NCBI GenBank assembly: GCA_041745295.1
Contig: JBGTJE010000103.1
Span: 62,001 to 126,000, forward strand
Direction: 5' to 3'
From: JANMEB01 sp041745295
Lineage (GTDB): Bacteria; Planctomycetota; Planctomycetia; Pirellulales; Pirellulaceae
DNA length: 64,000 nt
Position 1 is the first letter of the stretch. Every line of letters begins with the position of its first letter. The translations under genes and the position numbers were made by a program. Below the pieces are notes generated by a model. That model ran no database searches. It was not told where the DNA came from and worked only from the letters and a program-made list of their open reading frames with translations. Of this stretch, positions 1-9,256 are shown piece after piece.

Positions 1-1173
1 AACGAATTTAAGAAATTTTCGCCTCACTTGGTTCGCATTATTGAACTGAAGCGACAGCAAGCTGATGCGATTGGCTTTGCCGAATGCCGCTACGATGCGT
101 TGTTGGATGACTACGAGCCATTGGCCAAGACGAGCGAAATCAGCGAAGTCTTGGCGCGGTTGCGGCAGGAGCTTGTTCCACTTGTGCGGCAAATCGCGGC
201 GGCCCGCGGCGGTCCCGCGGCGGATTTGTTGCATCGACATTTCCCGCGCGGCAAACAAGAGGAATTGGGAAAAACCATCGCCGCGGCGATCGGCTTTGAC
301 TTTTCACGCGGCCGCTTGGATACGACGAGCCATCCGTTCTGCACGGAATTGGGAAAAGACGACTGTCGCATAACTACGCGCTACGACGAGTCTTTTTTCT
401 CGAGCTCGTTTTTTGGCATTCTGCACGAAGCAGGACACGGGATGTACGAACAAGGCCTGCCGAGGGACGAATACGGTTGGGCCAGCGGCGATTATTGCAG
501 TTTGGGAATCCATGAGTCTCAGTCCCGCTTGTGGGAAAACCTCGTCGGCCGCAGCCGTGGATTTTGGGAGTTCGCGTTTCCGCTCGTCCGCGCATCGTTT
601 CCAGAGGCCGTATCGGATCTCAAACCAGAGCATTGGTACGCGGCCGTCAATCAGGTCCGCCCCAATCTGATCCGTGTCGAAGCCGACGAAGCGACGTACA
701 ACATGCACATCATCATTCGGTTTGAACTGGAACAAGCCCTGCTCGATGACCGGTTGGCGGTCACCGATTTGCCGCAGGCTTGGAACGACGCTTACGAACG
801 GGATGTCGGCATTCGGCCGTTAACCGATTCGGATGGTGTCCTGCAAGATATCCACTGGAGCGCGGGTCTGCTCGGCTATTTTCCGACGTATTCCCTTGGA
901 AATATTTACGCCAGCCAATTGTTTGAGCAGGCCGGCAAGGAATTAGGTAATTTGCCTACGGCGTTTGCCAAAGGTGAATTTCGCCCGTTGCGCGAGTGGC
1001 TGCGAGTCAATGTTCACAATCTCGGCAATCGGTACTCGTCCCAAGAACTGATCGCAAAAGTCACCGGCCGGACGATGGACATTCGGCCTCTGATCAATCA
1101 TTTGCGCAGCAAACTCCTGCCGATTTACGGATTGTCTGGCGATGCTCACGCGGAATGCGCGGATCGTCCCTAG
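1..1173 (+). CDS. Carboxypeptidase Taq-type (M32) metallopeptidase, 5' truncated
   Basis: The frame is open from the first base, so the true start lies left of the window; about 390 residues of a family usually near 500 are present. The M32 signature blocks appear in the expected order: HPF, DCRITT, the zinc-binding HEAGH (nucleotides 424-438), GIHESQSRLWEN, IRVEADEATY and GVLQDIHWSAGLLGYFPTYS near the C-terminus. By family knowledge it is a cytoplasmic zinc carboxypeptidase that removes C-terminal amino acids from peptides, and no membrane segment is visible in the part seen. It converges on the ABC permease gene with 85 bases between the stops. That gap holds only a weak 6-bp hairpin and no clear terminator. 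The identification is firm; nothing can be said of its promoter. Confidence 0.95.
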   Translation, partial: NEFKKFSPHLVRIIELKRQQADAIGFAECRYDALLDDYEPLAKTSEISEVLARLRQELVPLVRQIAAARGGPAADLLHRHFPRGKQEELGKTIAAAIGFDFSRGRLDTTSHPFCTELGKDDCRITTRYDESFFSSSFFGILHEAGHGMYEQGLPRDEYGWASGDYCSLGIHESQSRLWENLVGRSRGFWEFAFPLVRASFPEAVSDLKPEHWYAAVNQVRPNLIRVEADEATYNMHIIIRFELEQALLDDRLAVTDLPQAWNDAYERDVGIRPLTDSDGVLQDIHWSAGLLGYFPTYSLGNIYASQLFEQAGKELGNLPTAFAKGEFRPLREWLRVNVHNLGNRYSSQELIAKVTGRTMDIRPLINHLRSKLLPIYGLSGDAHAECADRP

Positions 1174-1258
1174 AGAATGCAACGCGAGATCGCGTTTCGT
1201 GTTCTTTGCGTTTAATAAATAGGAGAATAGGGCAAGCACGGTGCTGACATCCAACTTA

Positions 1259-3505
1259 TTACTTGAACGGCGCACCGGGTTTCCGCGACGAGAACCACAA
1301 AGCGCCTATTGCGACGACGGCCACTCCCAACGCAGCAATGAGCCACGGCCAGGGAAGTTGATCGCCTTTGAGCGGGAACCAATCGAGCCCTTGTAGGTCT
1401 TCGTTCAAGTACGCGAGACTTACAAGCGTCGCATTGTTCAGCATGTGCAAGAAAATTCCTGGGATCAGGGAACCGGTGCGCCAACAGACCAAGGCTAATA
1501 ACATGCCCATCAAAGTGGTTGGGATAAACCGATCGAACGCGATGACGCTTTGGGTGAGCAAATGAAACGCACCAAAAATAATCCCCGAGATCACGATCGG
1601 TCCAACCGCGGTCTTGCTGCGGGAGAGAAGCGAGCGCAGAAGAAAGCCGCGAAAGAACCACTCTTCGGCAATCGCGGGAATGACGGCGTGAGTTAATAGA
1701 ATCGCCCCAAGCGGTAATTCGCGCCACCGCCTCACGTAACCTTCGCTTGCACCGATCACGCGTTGTTGCCAGGCTGCACCGGATTCGACGCCGCCAAACC
1801 AAATGACCAACTGTTCGGTAATCGAGACGGACAAAATGGCCAGCGGCCAAGCGGTGAGGCCCACGACAATGGCGGCCAACAGGGGAACGAAGCCGGGCCA
1901 GCGGAGCGCAAACCCGGTCGCGATGCGAACCCGTTGATGCCAGGCAAACAACAATGGAACTCCGATAAAGAAGAGAACCGTGACGATCGAGAGGATGACC
2001 AACGGAAGACGGATATCTTCATCGGCAATTCGGCTGATCACGGAAATCGCCACGAAGTTGGCGGGGAACAAGCAGGTCAAACAAAAAATCGCCGCCAGCG
2101 GCGACGCCGTTTCCTGCGGATGCTTGGGACGCCGCAACGAATCCTGAATACTCGTGTGGCTACCGTAGAGAATCGCGTCGGTGCCGAAGATCCGCGCGGC
2201 GATCGCGATCGCCAACACCGCGTACAACAATGTTGAAAGGATCGCGACGATCGCCGGTGCCGTGGCAACTTGGCCATGTAAAATGTCCCGGGCAAGCAAA
2301 ACGAAGTTGAGTAATGGAACGAGGCAAATGGGTCCGCTCAACGATAGGTCCGGTGCCAAGCTGACGACGCCGGGTGCGAGCGACAGCAAGATCAGCGGAA
2401 TCAGGTAGGCTTGGGCTTCTTTAAAGCTGCGGGCGAAACTGGTTACCGCCAACAGCACGGCGGAAAAAAATGCCGCAAATAATAGCAACAGCCCAAAGAC
2501 TTGTGCGACCGACACGAAGGAGAACTTTCCCGATTCGAATATCATCCCTTCTAAGCGAAAGGCCCAAATCGTCGCCAGCATCCCGATCAAGTTCAGCGTT
2601 GCCGTAAGCATCGCCACGGTTAACACCGCGACGAACTTAGCAAACAAGATCCGCATGCGCGGAATCGGCGCCGCGACGAGCGCCTCCATCGTTCCCCGTT
2701 CTCGCTCGCCCGCCGTGAGGTCGATCGCTGGATAGACCGCCCCTGTGATCGTCATCAGTACCAAAATGAACGGGATCAACGTCGCAAAGGAGATCGCGGG
2801 TTTTGCTTTTTGCCGCGCGATTACTTCTGTGGACTGGACCAGGAAATCCATTTGGCCCAAGACTCCACGCCGCTGCATTCGATAGCGATTGACCGATTCG
2901 AGGTAGTCGCGCATATACTCGGCGGCTTGGCGCGAGAGCGCACTGTTGACGTTGGATACGATTTCGATGGTCGGCGGAGCGCGCGTTTGGGACCTGGAAT
3001 TCGGCCGCTTCGCCAGGGAGTTGGCCACGTCGAAATGCACGGTGACTCCAGCATCCACCGTTCCCGCAGCTACCCCGTTCGAGACAAAACTCCAATCGTT
3101 TTCGGCGCTCGGTTCTGAGAATTCGTGTTCGACGAATTTCGCAATGGACGGGGACGTACGATTGAGGTGTTTTTCAATGAGCGTGGCCTTTTGTTCCTCT
3201 AAAAGTCGAACATCCTGCATGAACTCGTCGAACCAGCGTGCGAATTCGTTTCTCGGTCCTCGGTAGTCGATTGCGAAGCGATATGTAAGCGGTTTGTCGC
3301 CGGACGCTGCAATCACTCCGGTCAACAAAAACGTACGAAATATCAAGCTGAGGATTGGATAGACCAAGAGCGGCATCAACAGCAGCGTGATCACAGTGCG
3401 ACGATCGCGCAGCGTTTCGCGGAGTTCCTTTTGGGCCAATCGACCCAGCCGCGCAAACTCAAATCCCGACCAGGAACGTCGAGGCCCCACCTGCCCCTGT
3501 TTCAT
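1259..3505 (-). CDS. ABC-2 type permease fused to CPBP intramembrane protease
   Basis: A 748-residue polytopic membrane protein. The N-terminal half (about 1-430) is a NatB-like ABC permease: one helix after the basic N-terminus, a large extracytoplasmic loop, then about six helices including the GERERGTMEAL stretch typical of ABC-2 permeases. The C-terminal part (about 560-690) is a CPBP (CAAX protease/bacteriocin-processing) domain with EEWFFRG (E614-E615), FGAFHLLTQ and HMLNN, the expected metal and catalytic motifs. The longest frame starts 21 bases earlier, but I chose the ATG at 3505: it overlaps the upstream ATPase stop as ATGA and has AAGGAG five bases before it. It probably exports or extrudes a small molecule or ion with that ATPase. 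The substrate, and whether the protease acts on a transported peptide, are unknown. Confidence 0.9.
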   Translation of the reverse strand: MKQGQVGPRRSWSGFEFARLGRLAQKELRETLRDRRTVITLLLMPLLVYPILSLIFRTFLLTGVIAASGDKPLTYRFAIDYRGPRNEFARWFDEFMQDVRLLEEQKATLIEKHLNRTSPSIAKFVEHEFSEPSAENDWSFVSNGVAAGTVDAGVTVHFDVANSLAKRPNSRSQTRAPPTIEIVSNVNSALSRQAAEYMRDYLESVNRYRMQRRGVLGQMDFLVQSTEVIARQKAKPAISFATLIPFILVLMTITGAVYPAIDLTAGERERGTMEALVAAPIPRMRILFAKFVAVLTVAMLTATLNLIGMLATIWAFRLEGMIFESGKFSFVSVAQVFGLLLLFAAFFSAVLLAVTSFARSFKEAQAYLIPLILLSLAPGVVSLAPDLSLSGPICLVPLLNFVLLARDILHGQVATAPAIVAILSTLLYAVLAIAIAARIFGTDAILYGSHTSIQDSLRRPKHPQETASPLAAIFCLTCLFPANFVAISVISRIADEDIRLPLVILSIVTVLFFIGVPLLFAWHQRVRIATGFALRWPGFVPLLAAIVVGLTAWPLAILSVSITEQLVIWFGGVESGAAWQQRVIGASEGYVRRWRELPLGAILLTHAVIPAIAEEWFFRGFLLRSLLSRSKTAVGPIVISGIIFGAFHLLTQSVIAFDRFIPTTLMGMLLALVCWRTGSLIPGIFLHMLNNATLVSLAYLNEDLQGLDWFPLKGDQLPWPWLIAALGVAVVAIGALWFSSRKPGAPFK

Positions 3506-4290
3506 GTCCGCTCCTTGGACATCCACGACTCATCGACCGGACGCGCCAACAACGAATCGCCCTCGGGGCGGAGTAGTCCGATGAAAATGTCAACTAAGTT
3601 TTCGTGTCCCGTTTGCTGTTGAAGTTGCGGCATCGTTCCCTCATGCACCAAGCGCCCTTGGTGAATCAAGCCAAAGCGTTGGCAGACGTGCTGGGCTTGT
3701 TCCAATCGATGCGTGCACAAGATAATGGCCTTGTTCTCGCGGCAGAGCATTTGCATATAGTCAAAGATGATTTGGCTGCCGACCACATCCAGGCCCAGCG
3801 TCGGTTCGTCCAAGAGCATGATCGGCGGGTCGTGCATGAGGGCTCGAGCCAAGTTAATTCTTTGTCGCTGTCCGGTGCTCAGCGTCGCACTCCGCTGATC
3901 CAAATACGGATGGATAGCCAGCAAATCGCCCAAGCGTTCGACTTGCTGCTGTATCCGCCCGTAGGGCAATCCATAGACGTCGCCAAAAAAGCTGAGTATT
4001 TCCCGCGCCGTGAGCCATTGATAAGTTCCGGCATTCGCCGAGACAAATCCAACGCGGCGCTTGATTTCGTCGGCTGAAATATCGGAGCGAATCGTGTCGA
4101 TTTCGGCGTAACCGGAGTCGGGTTGCAACAAACCCAGGATCATCCGCATGGTCGTGGTCTTGCCGGCGCCGTTGGGGCCCAAAAGGCCATAGATTTCCCC
4201 CGGGCGAACCTCGAATGAGACGTTGTCCACGGCTTGAATCGTCTGATCATACGTCACGAATTTCTTGCAAAGTTCGACGACGCGGATCAT
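3502..4290 (-). CDS. ABC transporter ATP-binding protein, NatA-like
   Basis: A 262-residue ATPase with Walker A GPNGAGKT (38-45), signature LSTGQRQR (137-144), Walker B IMLLDEP (157-163), D-loop LGLD and H-loop His194. It powers the ABC-2 permease encoded just downstream, with which it shares an ATGA overlap; the pair resembles NatA/NatB exporters. The longest open frame begins at 4395, but its extra 35 residues read like translated spacer (Pro/Ser/Ala-rich, no motif), while the ATG at 4290 gives the usual MIRVVEL-type beginning. The gene is divergent from recQ, so its promoter should lie between 4291 and 4409. The partner and fold are clear; the substrate is not. Confidence 0.93.
   Translation of the reverse strand: MIRVVELCKKFVTYDQTIQAVDNVSFEVRPGEIYGLLGPNGAGKTTTMRMILGLLQPDSGYAEIDTIRSDISADEIKRRVGFVSANAGTYQWLTAREILSFFGDVYGLPYGRIQQQVERLGDLLAIHPYLDQRSATLSTGQRQRINLARALMHDPPIMLLDEPTLGLDVVGSQIIFDYMQMLCRENKAIILCTHRLEQAQHVCQRFGLIHQGRLVHEGTMPQLQQQTGHENLVDIFIGLLRPEGDSLLARPVDESWMSKERT
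3511..3516 (-). promoter_or_regulatory. Shine-Dalgarno site deciding the permease-protease start
   Basis: AAGGAG on the minus strand lies five bases before the ATG at 3505. That ATG overlaps the stop of the ATPase gene (ATGA), which indicates translational coupling and rules out the start seven codons further upstream. Confidence 0.75.
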
Positions 4291-4362
4291 GGAGCATAGC
4301 GGGAAAGGGGCAGGGAGGGACGAGCACGCGGGGGACCGCCCCCCAATCATTGCAAGGTCGGC

Positions 4363-4370
4363 ATTATAAT
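4363..4370. promoter_or_regulatory. Candidate bidirectional -10 element between ABC genes and recQ
   Basis: The palindrome ATTATAAT contains a perfect TATAAT on each strand (4365-4370 plus, 4363-4368 minus) in the only space available to promote the divergent ABC operon and recQ. No convincing -35 box sits at 17 bases on either side, so this is a candidate only. Confidence 0.3.
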
Positions 4371-4409
4371 CGACGCGGTTCAACGGCATAACCACAACTG
4401 GGAGCAGGC

Positions 4410-7112
4410 GTGGACTACCCCGAGTTATTGACTCGCTTCGGTCTGGGCGAATTCCGAATCGGTCAGCGCGAAGTCATCGACGCGGTGATGGCCGGACGCG
4501 ACTGTCTGTGCATCATGCCGACGGGGGGCGGCAAGAGTCTGTGTTTTCAGCTTCCCGCGATCGCTCGACCTGGTCTGACAGTCGTGATTTCGCCCTTGAT
4601 CGCCTTGATGAAAGATCAAGTCGACGGGCTACTCAAGCTGAAATTTCCGGCGACGTTTATCAACAGTTCGCTCGACCCGCAACAGCAAAGCCAGCGCACC
4701 CAGGGGATGATCCGCGGCGACTACGCTCTGGTTTACGTCGCGCCCGAACGATTGCGCAGCGCTTCCTTCTTGAACGCGATTCGGCAAAGCAACGTCACGC
4801 TCCTGGCGATCGACGAAGCCCATTGCATCAGCCAATGGGGACACGACTTTCGACCGGACTACGCGCGTTTGGGAACTTTTCGCCGCCGCATCGGTTCGCC
4901 GCAGACAGTTGCCTTGACCGCCACCGCGACCAAAATCGTTCAGGGCGACATCGCCAAAGTCCTGGAGTTGAAAAACCCGGTGACGTTTGTCTCGGGCTTT
5001 GCCCGCGACAATTTGTCGCTCCGCGTGGAGTCGCCCTCAAGCAATTCTGACAAAGACCGCCGCCTGCTCGAGTATCTCGAATCCGAACAAGGATCGGGGA
5101 TCATCTACGCCGCAACAAGGAAATCGTGCGAGCACTTGGTCGAGCTCATCCAAGCCCAGGGCAAGCGGCCGGTGGCGTTCTACCACGCTGGAATGGAGCC
5201 CGAGGAGCGAAAGCGAATTCAAGAAGCGTTCATGACCAATCGCGTTCCGCTCATCGTCGCGACCAATGCGTTTGGCATGGGCATCGACAAGCGAGCGCTT
5301 CGTTTCGTCGTCCATTACAACATGCCCGGAAGCGTCGAGGCCTATTACCAAGAGGCGGGCCGCGCGGGGCGCGACGGGCAACCCGCCGAATGCCTGCTCT
5401 TGTTCTCCTATCAAGATCGCTTCATCCAAGAGTTTTTCATTGAAAATGCCTATCCGACTCGCGAGATCGTGCGCGACGTTTTTCAATTTCTAAAATCATA
5501 TCGCGTCGATCCCATCGAACTCTCACTGCAACAGATTCAAGCGGAGCTAAAAGTTTCGACGGGAACGGAAGGAATCCGCGTCTGTGAAACATTGCTCGAG
5601 AAAGCCGGCGCCATCGAACGGATGGATTCGCAGCAAAACCTGGCATCGATTCGGATCGACTTGCCCCATCCAAACTTGCCGGAATTGCTGCCGCGCGAGG
5701 CCCGCGCCCAGCGGGCCGTCATGCGCGGGCTCGAATTACTGGTCGGCGACCTACGCGGCGAACGCGTCTACTTCAGCCCAACCCGCTTTTCGGAATCGGT
5801 CGAAATGAAATGGGACTCGATTGCGCGAGCGCTGCGCGAATTGACCAAGCTGGACGGCGTCGACTATGTTCCGCCATTTCGCGGTCGAGCGATTCACGTC
5901 CTGCGGCCCGACGCCTCGTTTGACGAATTGGAAATCGACTTTGATGAACTGGAGCGACGACGAAAGAGCGAATACGAAAAGCTCGACCAAATTGTCCGTT
6001 TTGTCAACTCGCGACGCTGTCGGCAATTGGAGATCTTGGAGTATTTTGGAGATCCGCTGCGGCGAATTTGTCACCGCTGCGATAATTGCAGCGGTAGCGG
6101 TGCCGCGGTCGCAACCGGTACGCAGACGAAACTAACGGAAATCGGGAGGGAACGTGTGTGGTTCGCCGTTCAAGTCGCACTCAGTGGTGCCGCGCGAACC
6201 CACGGCCGAATCGGAAAACAATTGCTGGTGCAGATGCTCACTGGCTCGAATTCCAAAAAGCTCAAGCCGTTGCGATTGGATCGAATCGCCACGTTCGGTC
6301 GCCTAAAACAACTTCGACAGGAAACCGTCACCGATTTGGTTTCGCAACTGCTCACCGCCGGTTGGCTTATCCAAACCGAGGCCACCCGGTATCGACCGGT
6401 GATTCAAATCAGCGACGAGGGACGAACACTGCTCCAGTCCGCGATGGATCTGCGCGTGTTTGATGCCATTTCCGCCGACGTAGCTTCGACGATCGCGAGA
6501 ACTCTTTCGGATATCGATCGTCCGGACGTCCCGCCCAAAGCGCCCGAAACCCGGATCGTCGCAGACGCACCCGAGCTCAGCTGCGATTCTCAATCCGCTC
6601 CGCCGGCGGACCTCGAATCGCGTCGACAAGAACCAGACTCGATCGGCTCGAACGACCTGAGCGATCGGCGAGTCTCACCGGCGAAGGCATCGAGTGACAC
6701 GGCGGCCTCGACTTTGCACACCTCGATTGCGACGGCAAGCGAACCACGTTTGGAGACCGCGCGGACGACCGCTCCAGCGGAAGCCACTGTGGCCACCTCA
6801 ATGGATCCTCGGCCGGCGGCCGCCAAGCCATCTTATTATTGGACCTGGCGACTTTTCACCGACGGATACGAAGCCGCGCAGGTGCAGCAGATCCGCCAAA
6901 TCGACTTGTCCCAAATCGTCGAAGAGCTAACGGTCGCTGCGGAGCGCGGGCATGTCACCGAACGCAGTTGGATTTTGACTCCGCGACAGCTTGCGGAATT
7001 GGGGAAAGTTTCGCCGGGGATCGGCAATCGGACCGCCACTCGTGGCTTGCGCGAGGTGCCCAATGGTGTGACTCCGGGGGAGTACATGTACTATCTTCGG
7101 TCGACTCGCTAG
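4410..7112 (+). CDS. recQ: ATP-dependent DNA helicase RecQ with C-terminal extension
   Basis: A 900-residue superfamily 2 helicase that unwinds DNA 3' to 5' in recombination and fork repair. Walker A is MPTGGGKS (36-43), motif II is DEAH (135-138), and motif VI is QEAGRAGRDG. A RecQ zinc-binding region with four Cys follows (about 537-565, CR then CHRCDNC), then a winged-helix RQC region to about 680. Instead of a clear HRDC domain there is an Ala/Ser/Asp-rich linker (about 690-805), and the last 80 residues resemble the helix-turn-helix module of some RecQ tails (PF14493-like). The start is GTG at 4410, with GGGAG a few bases upstream. It is longer than the 600-700 residues typical of RecQ. 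The helicase call is firm; the tail assignment is by pattern only. Confidence 0.95.
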   Translation: MDYPELLTRFGLGEFRIGQREVIDAVMAGRDCLCIMPTGGGKSLCFQLPAIARPGLTVVISPLIALMKDQVDGLLKLKFPATFINSSLDPQQQSQRTQGMIRGDYALVYVAPERLRSASFLNAIRQSNVTLLAIDEAHCISQWGHDFRPDYARLGTFRRRIGSPQTVALTATATKIVQGDIAKVLELKNPVTFVSGFARDNLSLRVESPSSNSDKDRRLLEYLESEQGSGIIYAATRKSCEHLVELIQAQGKRPVAFYHAGMEPEERKRIQEAFMTNRVPLIVATNAFGMGIDKRALRFVVHYNMPGSVEAYYQEAGRAGRDGQPAECLLLFSYQDRFIQEFFIENAYPTREIVRDVFQFLKSYRVDPIELSLQQIQAELKVSTGTEGIRVCETLLEKAGAIERMDSQQNLASIRIDLPHPNLPELLPREARAQRAVMRGLELLVGDLRGERVYFSPTRFSESVEMKWDSIARALRELTKLDGVDYVPPFRGRAIHVLRPDASFDELEIDFDELERRRKSEYEKLDQIVRFVNSRRCRQLEILEYFGDPLRRICHRCDNCSGSGAAVATGTQTKLTEIGRERVWFAVQVALSGAARTHGRIGKQLLVQMLTGSNSKKLKPLRLDRIATFGRLKQLRQETVTDLVSQLLTAGWLIQTEATRYRPVIQISDEGRTLLQSAMDLRVFDAISADVASTIARTLSDIDRPDVPPKAPETRIVADAPELSCDSQSAPPADLESRRQEPDSIGSNDLSDRRVSPAKASSDTAASTLHTSIATASEPRLETARTTAPAEATVATSMDPRPAAAKPSYYWTWRLFTDGYEAAQVQQIRQIDLSQIVEELTVAAERGHVTERSWILTPRQLAELGKVSPGIGNRTATRGLREVPNGVTPGEYMYYLRSTR

Positions 7113-7240
7113 GATTCACGAACGGCAAGATAGCATTTCGCACGAGTCGCCGATCGATGCCGATTTGGCTAGAATTCCCACTTTCGTTTCCCTACTCATT
7201 CCTCGCGATAATTCCCCATCCATAAAACGAGATTTTTTTG

Positions 7241-9244
7241 ATGAGTGAACTTCCGCCGAACAATTCAAACGACCCTGAAGCAAAGCCGGGAAAGCGACCC
7301 AGACCCGGACTGGGTTGGGGTTTAATGTTCCTATTGACGATGGCAGTTGCGTTCATGCTGTACCTGAACTGGGTTCAGATGCCATCGAAAATCAGCTTGT
7401 CGTATCTGGAGAATTTGATCGAAGGCAAGGATTTTCAGGGGAATGTAATCCTCGGTGTCGACGGCAAACCGGTCGGACCCAATATCGATCGTCTTCAAAT
7501 TGTCGGCGAGCAGGCGTACGGCGTTTTCAAAGTCATTCCGCCGGCGGAGCCGACGTTTGACACGGAGGGGACGATGGTCCCCAGCACACGCCCACTCAAG
7601 AAGCAGTTTACCGTCCAGATTCCCAGCCCCAACTCGCAGGCCGGCGCGAATTTGTACGATCGGCTGCGGGCCAAAAATATCTCGGTCGAAAAGGAACAAC
7701 AGTCTGCTTATGACCTGACTTCGATCATTATTTTGGCAATGATTTTCATCCTGCCGATCGTGATCATGTTTTACTTGTTGCGGCGGATGCAGAATCAGGT
7801 CATGGGGGGTGGAAACTTCCTTTCAAATTTTTCGCGTAGTCCGGCCAAGCGGTTCGAACCCTCGGATAAACGCGTAACGTTTAGCGATGTTGCCGGGTTG
7901 GACAATGTCAAAGGAGATTTGTTTGAGATCGTGGACTATTTGCGCGATCCCAAAAGGTTTCAGCGGCTCGGGGGCCAGATCCCCAAAGGCGTGTTGCTAT
8001 TTGGACCACCCGGTACAGGCAAGACATTGATGGCTCGGGCGGTCGCCGGCGAAGCTGGCGTTCCGTTCTTCAGCGTGAATGGCTCGGAGTTCATCCAAAT
8101 GTTTGTGGGCGTCGGAGCAAGTCGCGTCCGTGATTTGTTCGCCAGCGCCAAAAAGCAAGCTCCTGCCATCGTATTCATCGATGAGATTGACGCCGTCGGG
8201 CGCCAGCGCGGCGCGGGCTTGGGCGGCGGTCACGACGAGCGCGAGCAGACGTTGAACCAGATTCTCGGCGAAATGGATGGCTTTCAAAAAAACGAATCGG
8301 TCATCGTCTTGGCGGCGACGAATCGCCCCGACGTGCTCGACCCTGCGTTGCTTCGGCCCGGGCGTTTTGATCGCCACGTCATGGTATCACGCCCGACGCA
8401 GTCTGGGCGTTTGGCCATTTTCAAAGTCCACGTGCGCGACGTCCCGCTTGCGCCAGACGTCGACTTAGAGGTCATGGCCAGCGCGACCTCGGGATTGACC
8501 GGCGCGGACATCGAGAACTTGGTCAACGAAGCCGCGCTGTGGGCAGCCCGGCACGACAAGAACCAAGTCGAAATGAAGGATTTCTATTACGCCCACGACA
8601 AAGTGCTGATGGGCGCGCGGCGCGAGGAGATTCTCAGCGAAAAGGAGAAACGACGGACTGCATTCCATGAATCGGGACACACCATGGCGGCTTGGTATTT
8701 GCCCGGCGCACTGCCGGTCCACAAGGTCACTGTGATCCCGCGCGGGCACACTCTGGGAGTGACGCAGATGACGCCGTTGGAAGATCGGCTCAATATTTCG
8801 GAAAACGAGTTGCGCGATCAGCTCATCGTGGCGCTGGCCGGCCGCGCGGCGGAACAGCTGGTTTACGACGAGCTTACGGTCGGCGCTGAAAACGACTTGG
8901 AACAAGCCACGAATATCGCCCGCCGGATGGTGACCCATTGGGGAATGAGCGGTCGCCTCGGTCCGGTTAGCTTCAAGATGTCGGATGAGGATCCGTTTCT
9001 GGGGCGCGAGATTCACAAGAATCGCCAATTCAGCGAACACACGATGGAGCTGATCGACGACGAAGTCACGAACATCTTGCAGAACGCCGCCAAGGCGGCT
9101 TATCAATTGCTGGCCGATCGCCGAGAAGCGCTCGATCGGTTGGCCGAGCAATTGGTCAAGTCGGAAGAACTCGATACCAAAGTACTGGAGACCATCCTCG
9201 GTCCGTCGGTGCACAAGCGCGACGCCAATGGACAATACAAGTAG
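7241..9244 (+). CDS. ftsH: ATP-dependent zinc metalloprotease FtsH
   Basis: A 667-residue membrane-anchored AAA+ protease that extracts and degrades membrane and regulatory proteins as a hexamer. Two transmembrane segments (about 25-42 and 160-180) flank an extracytoplasmic region. Then come the AAA module with GPPGTGKT (255-262), Walker B IVFIDEID and the second region of homology (RPDVLDPALLRPGRFDR). The M41 zinc site is HESGH (476-480). ATG at 7241 is used; the open frame includes one TTG codon before it. An N-terminal Pro/Lys-rich cytoplasmic segment of about 20 residues is a small extension. It follows recQ by 128 bases with no terminator seen. It converges on the giant surface-protein gene with only 12 bases between stops, so transcripts from the two probably overlap. 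Confidence 0.97.
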   Translation: MSELPPNNSNDPEAKPGKRPRPGLGWGLMFLLTMAVAFMLYLNWVQMPSKISLSYLENLIEGKDFQGNVILGVDGKPVGPNIDRLQIVGEQAYGVFKVIPPAEPTFDTEGTMVPSTRPLKKQFTVQIPSPNSQAGANLYDRLRAKNISVEKEQQSAYDLTSIIILAMIFILPIVIMFYLLRRMQNQVMGGGNFLSNFSRSPAKRFEPSDKRVTFSDVAGLDNVKGDLFEIVDYLRDPKRFQRLGGQIPKGVLLFGPPGTGKTLMARAVAGEAGVPFFSVNGSEFIQMFVGVGASRVRDLFASAKKQAPAIVFIDEIDAVGRQRGAGLGGGHDEREQTLNQILGEMDGFQKNESVIVLAATNRPDVLDPALLRPGRFDRHVMVSRPTQSGRLAIFKVHVRDVPLAPDVDLEVMASATSGLTGADIENLVNEAALWAARHDKNQVEMKDFYYAHDKVLMGARREEILSEKEKRRTAFHESGHTMAAWYLPGALPVHKVTVIPRGHTLGVTQMTPLEDRLNISENELRDQLIVALAGRAAEQLVYDELTVGAENDLEQATNIARRMVTHWGMSGRLGPVSFKMSDEDPFLGREIHKNRQFSEHTMELIDDEVTNILQNAAKAAYQLLADRREALDRLAEQLVKSEELDTKVLETILGPSVHKRDANGQYK

Positions 9245-9256
9245 AAAGATGGGCGG

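Noticed and set aside
1180..1195. Terminator after the M32 gene
   Set aside because: Only a 6-bp stem with a four-base loop and no proper T run.
7850..7865. tRNA-like GGTTCGAA motif
   Set aside because: It lies in the ftsH reading frame, with no acceptor stem or cloverleaf around it. The similar site near 26711 is in the TPR gene.
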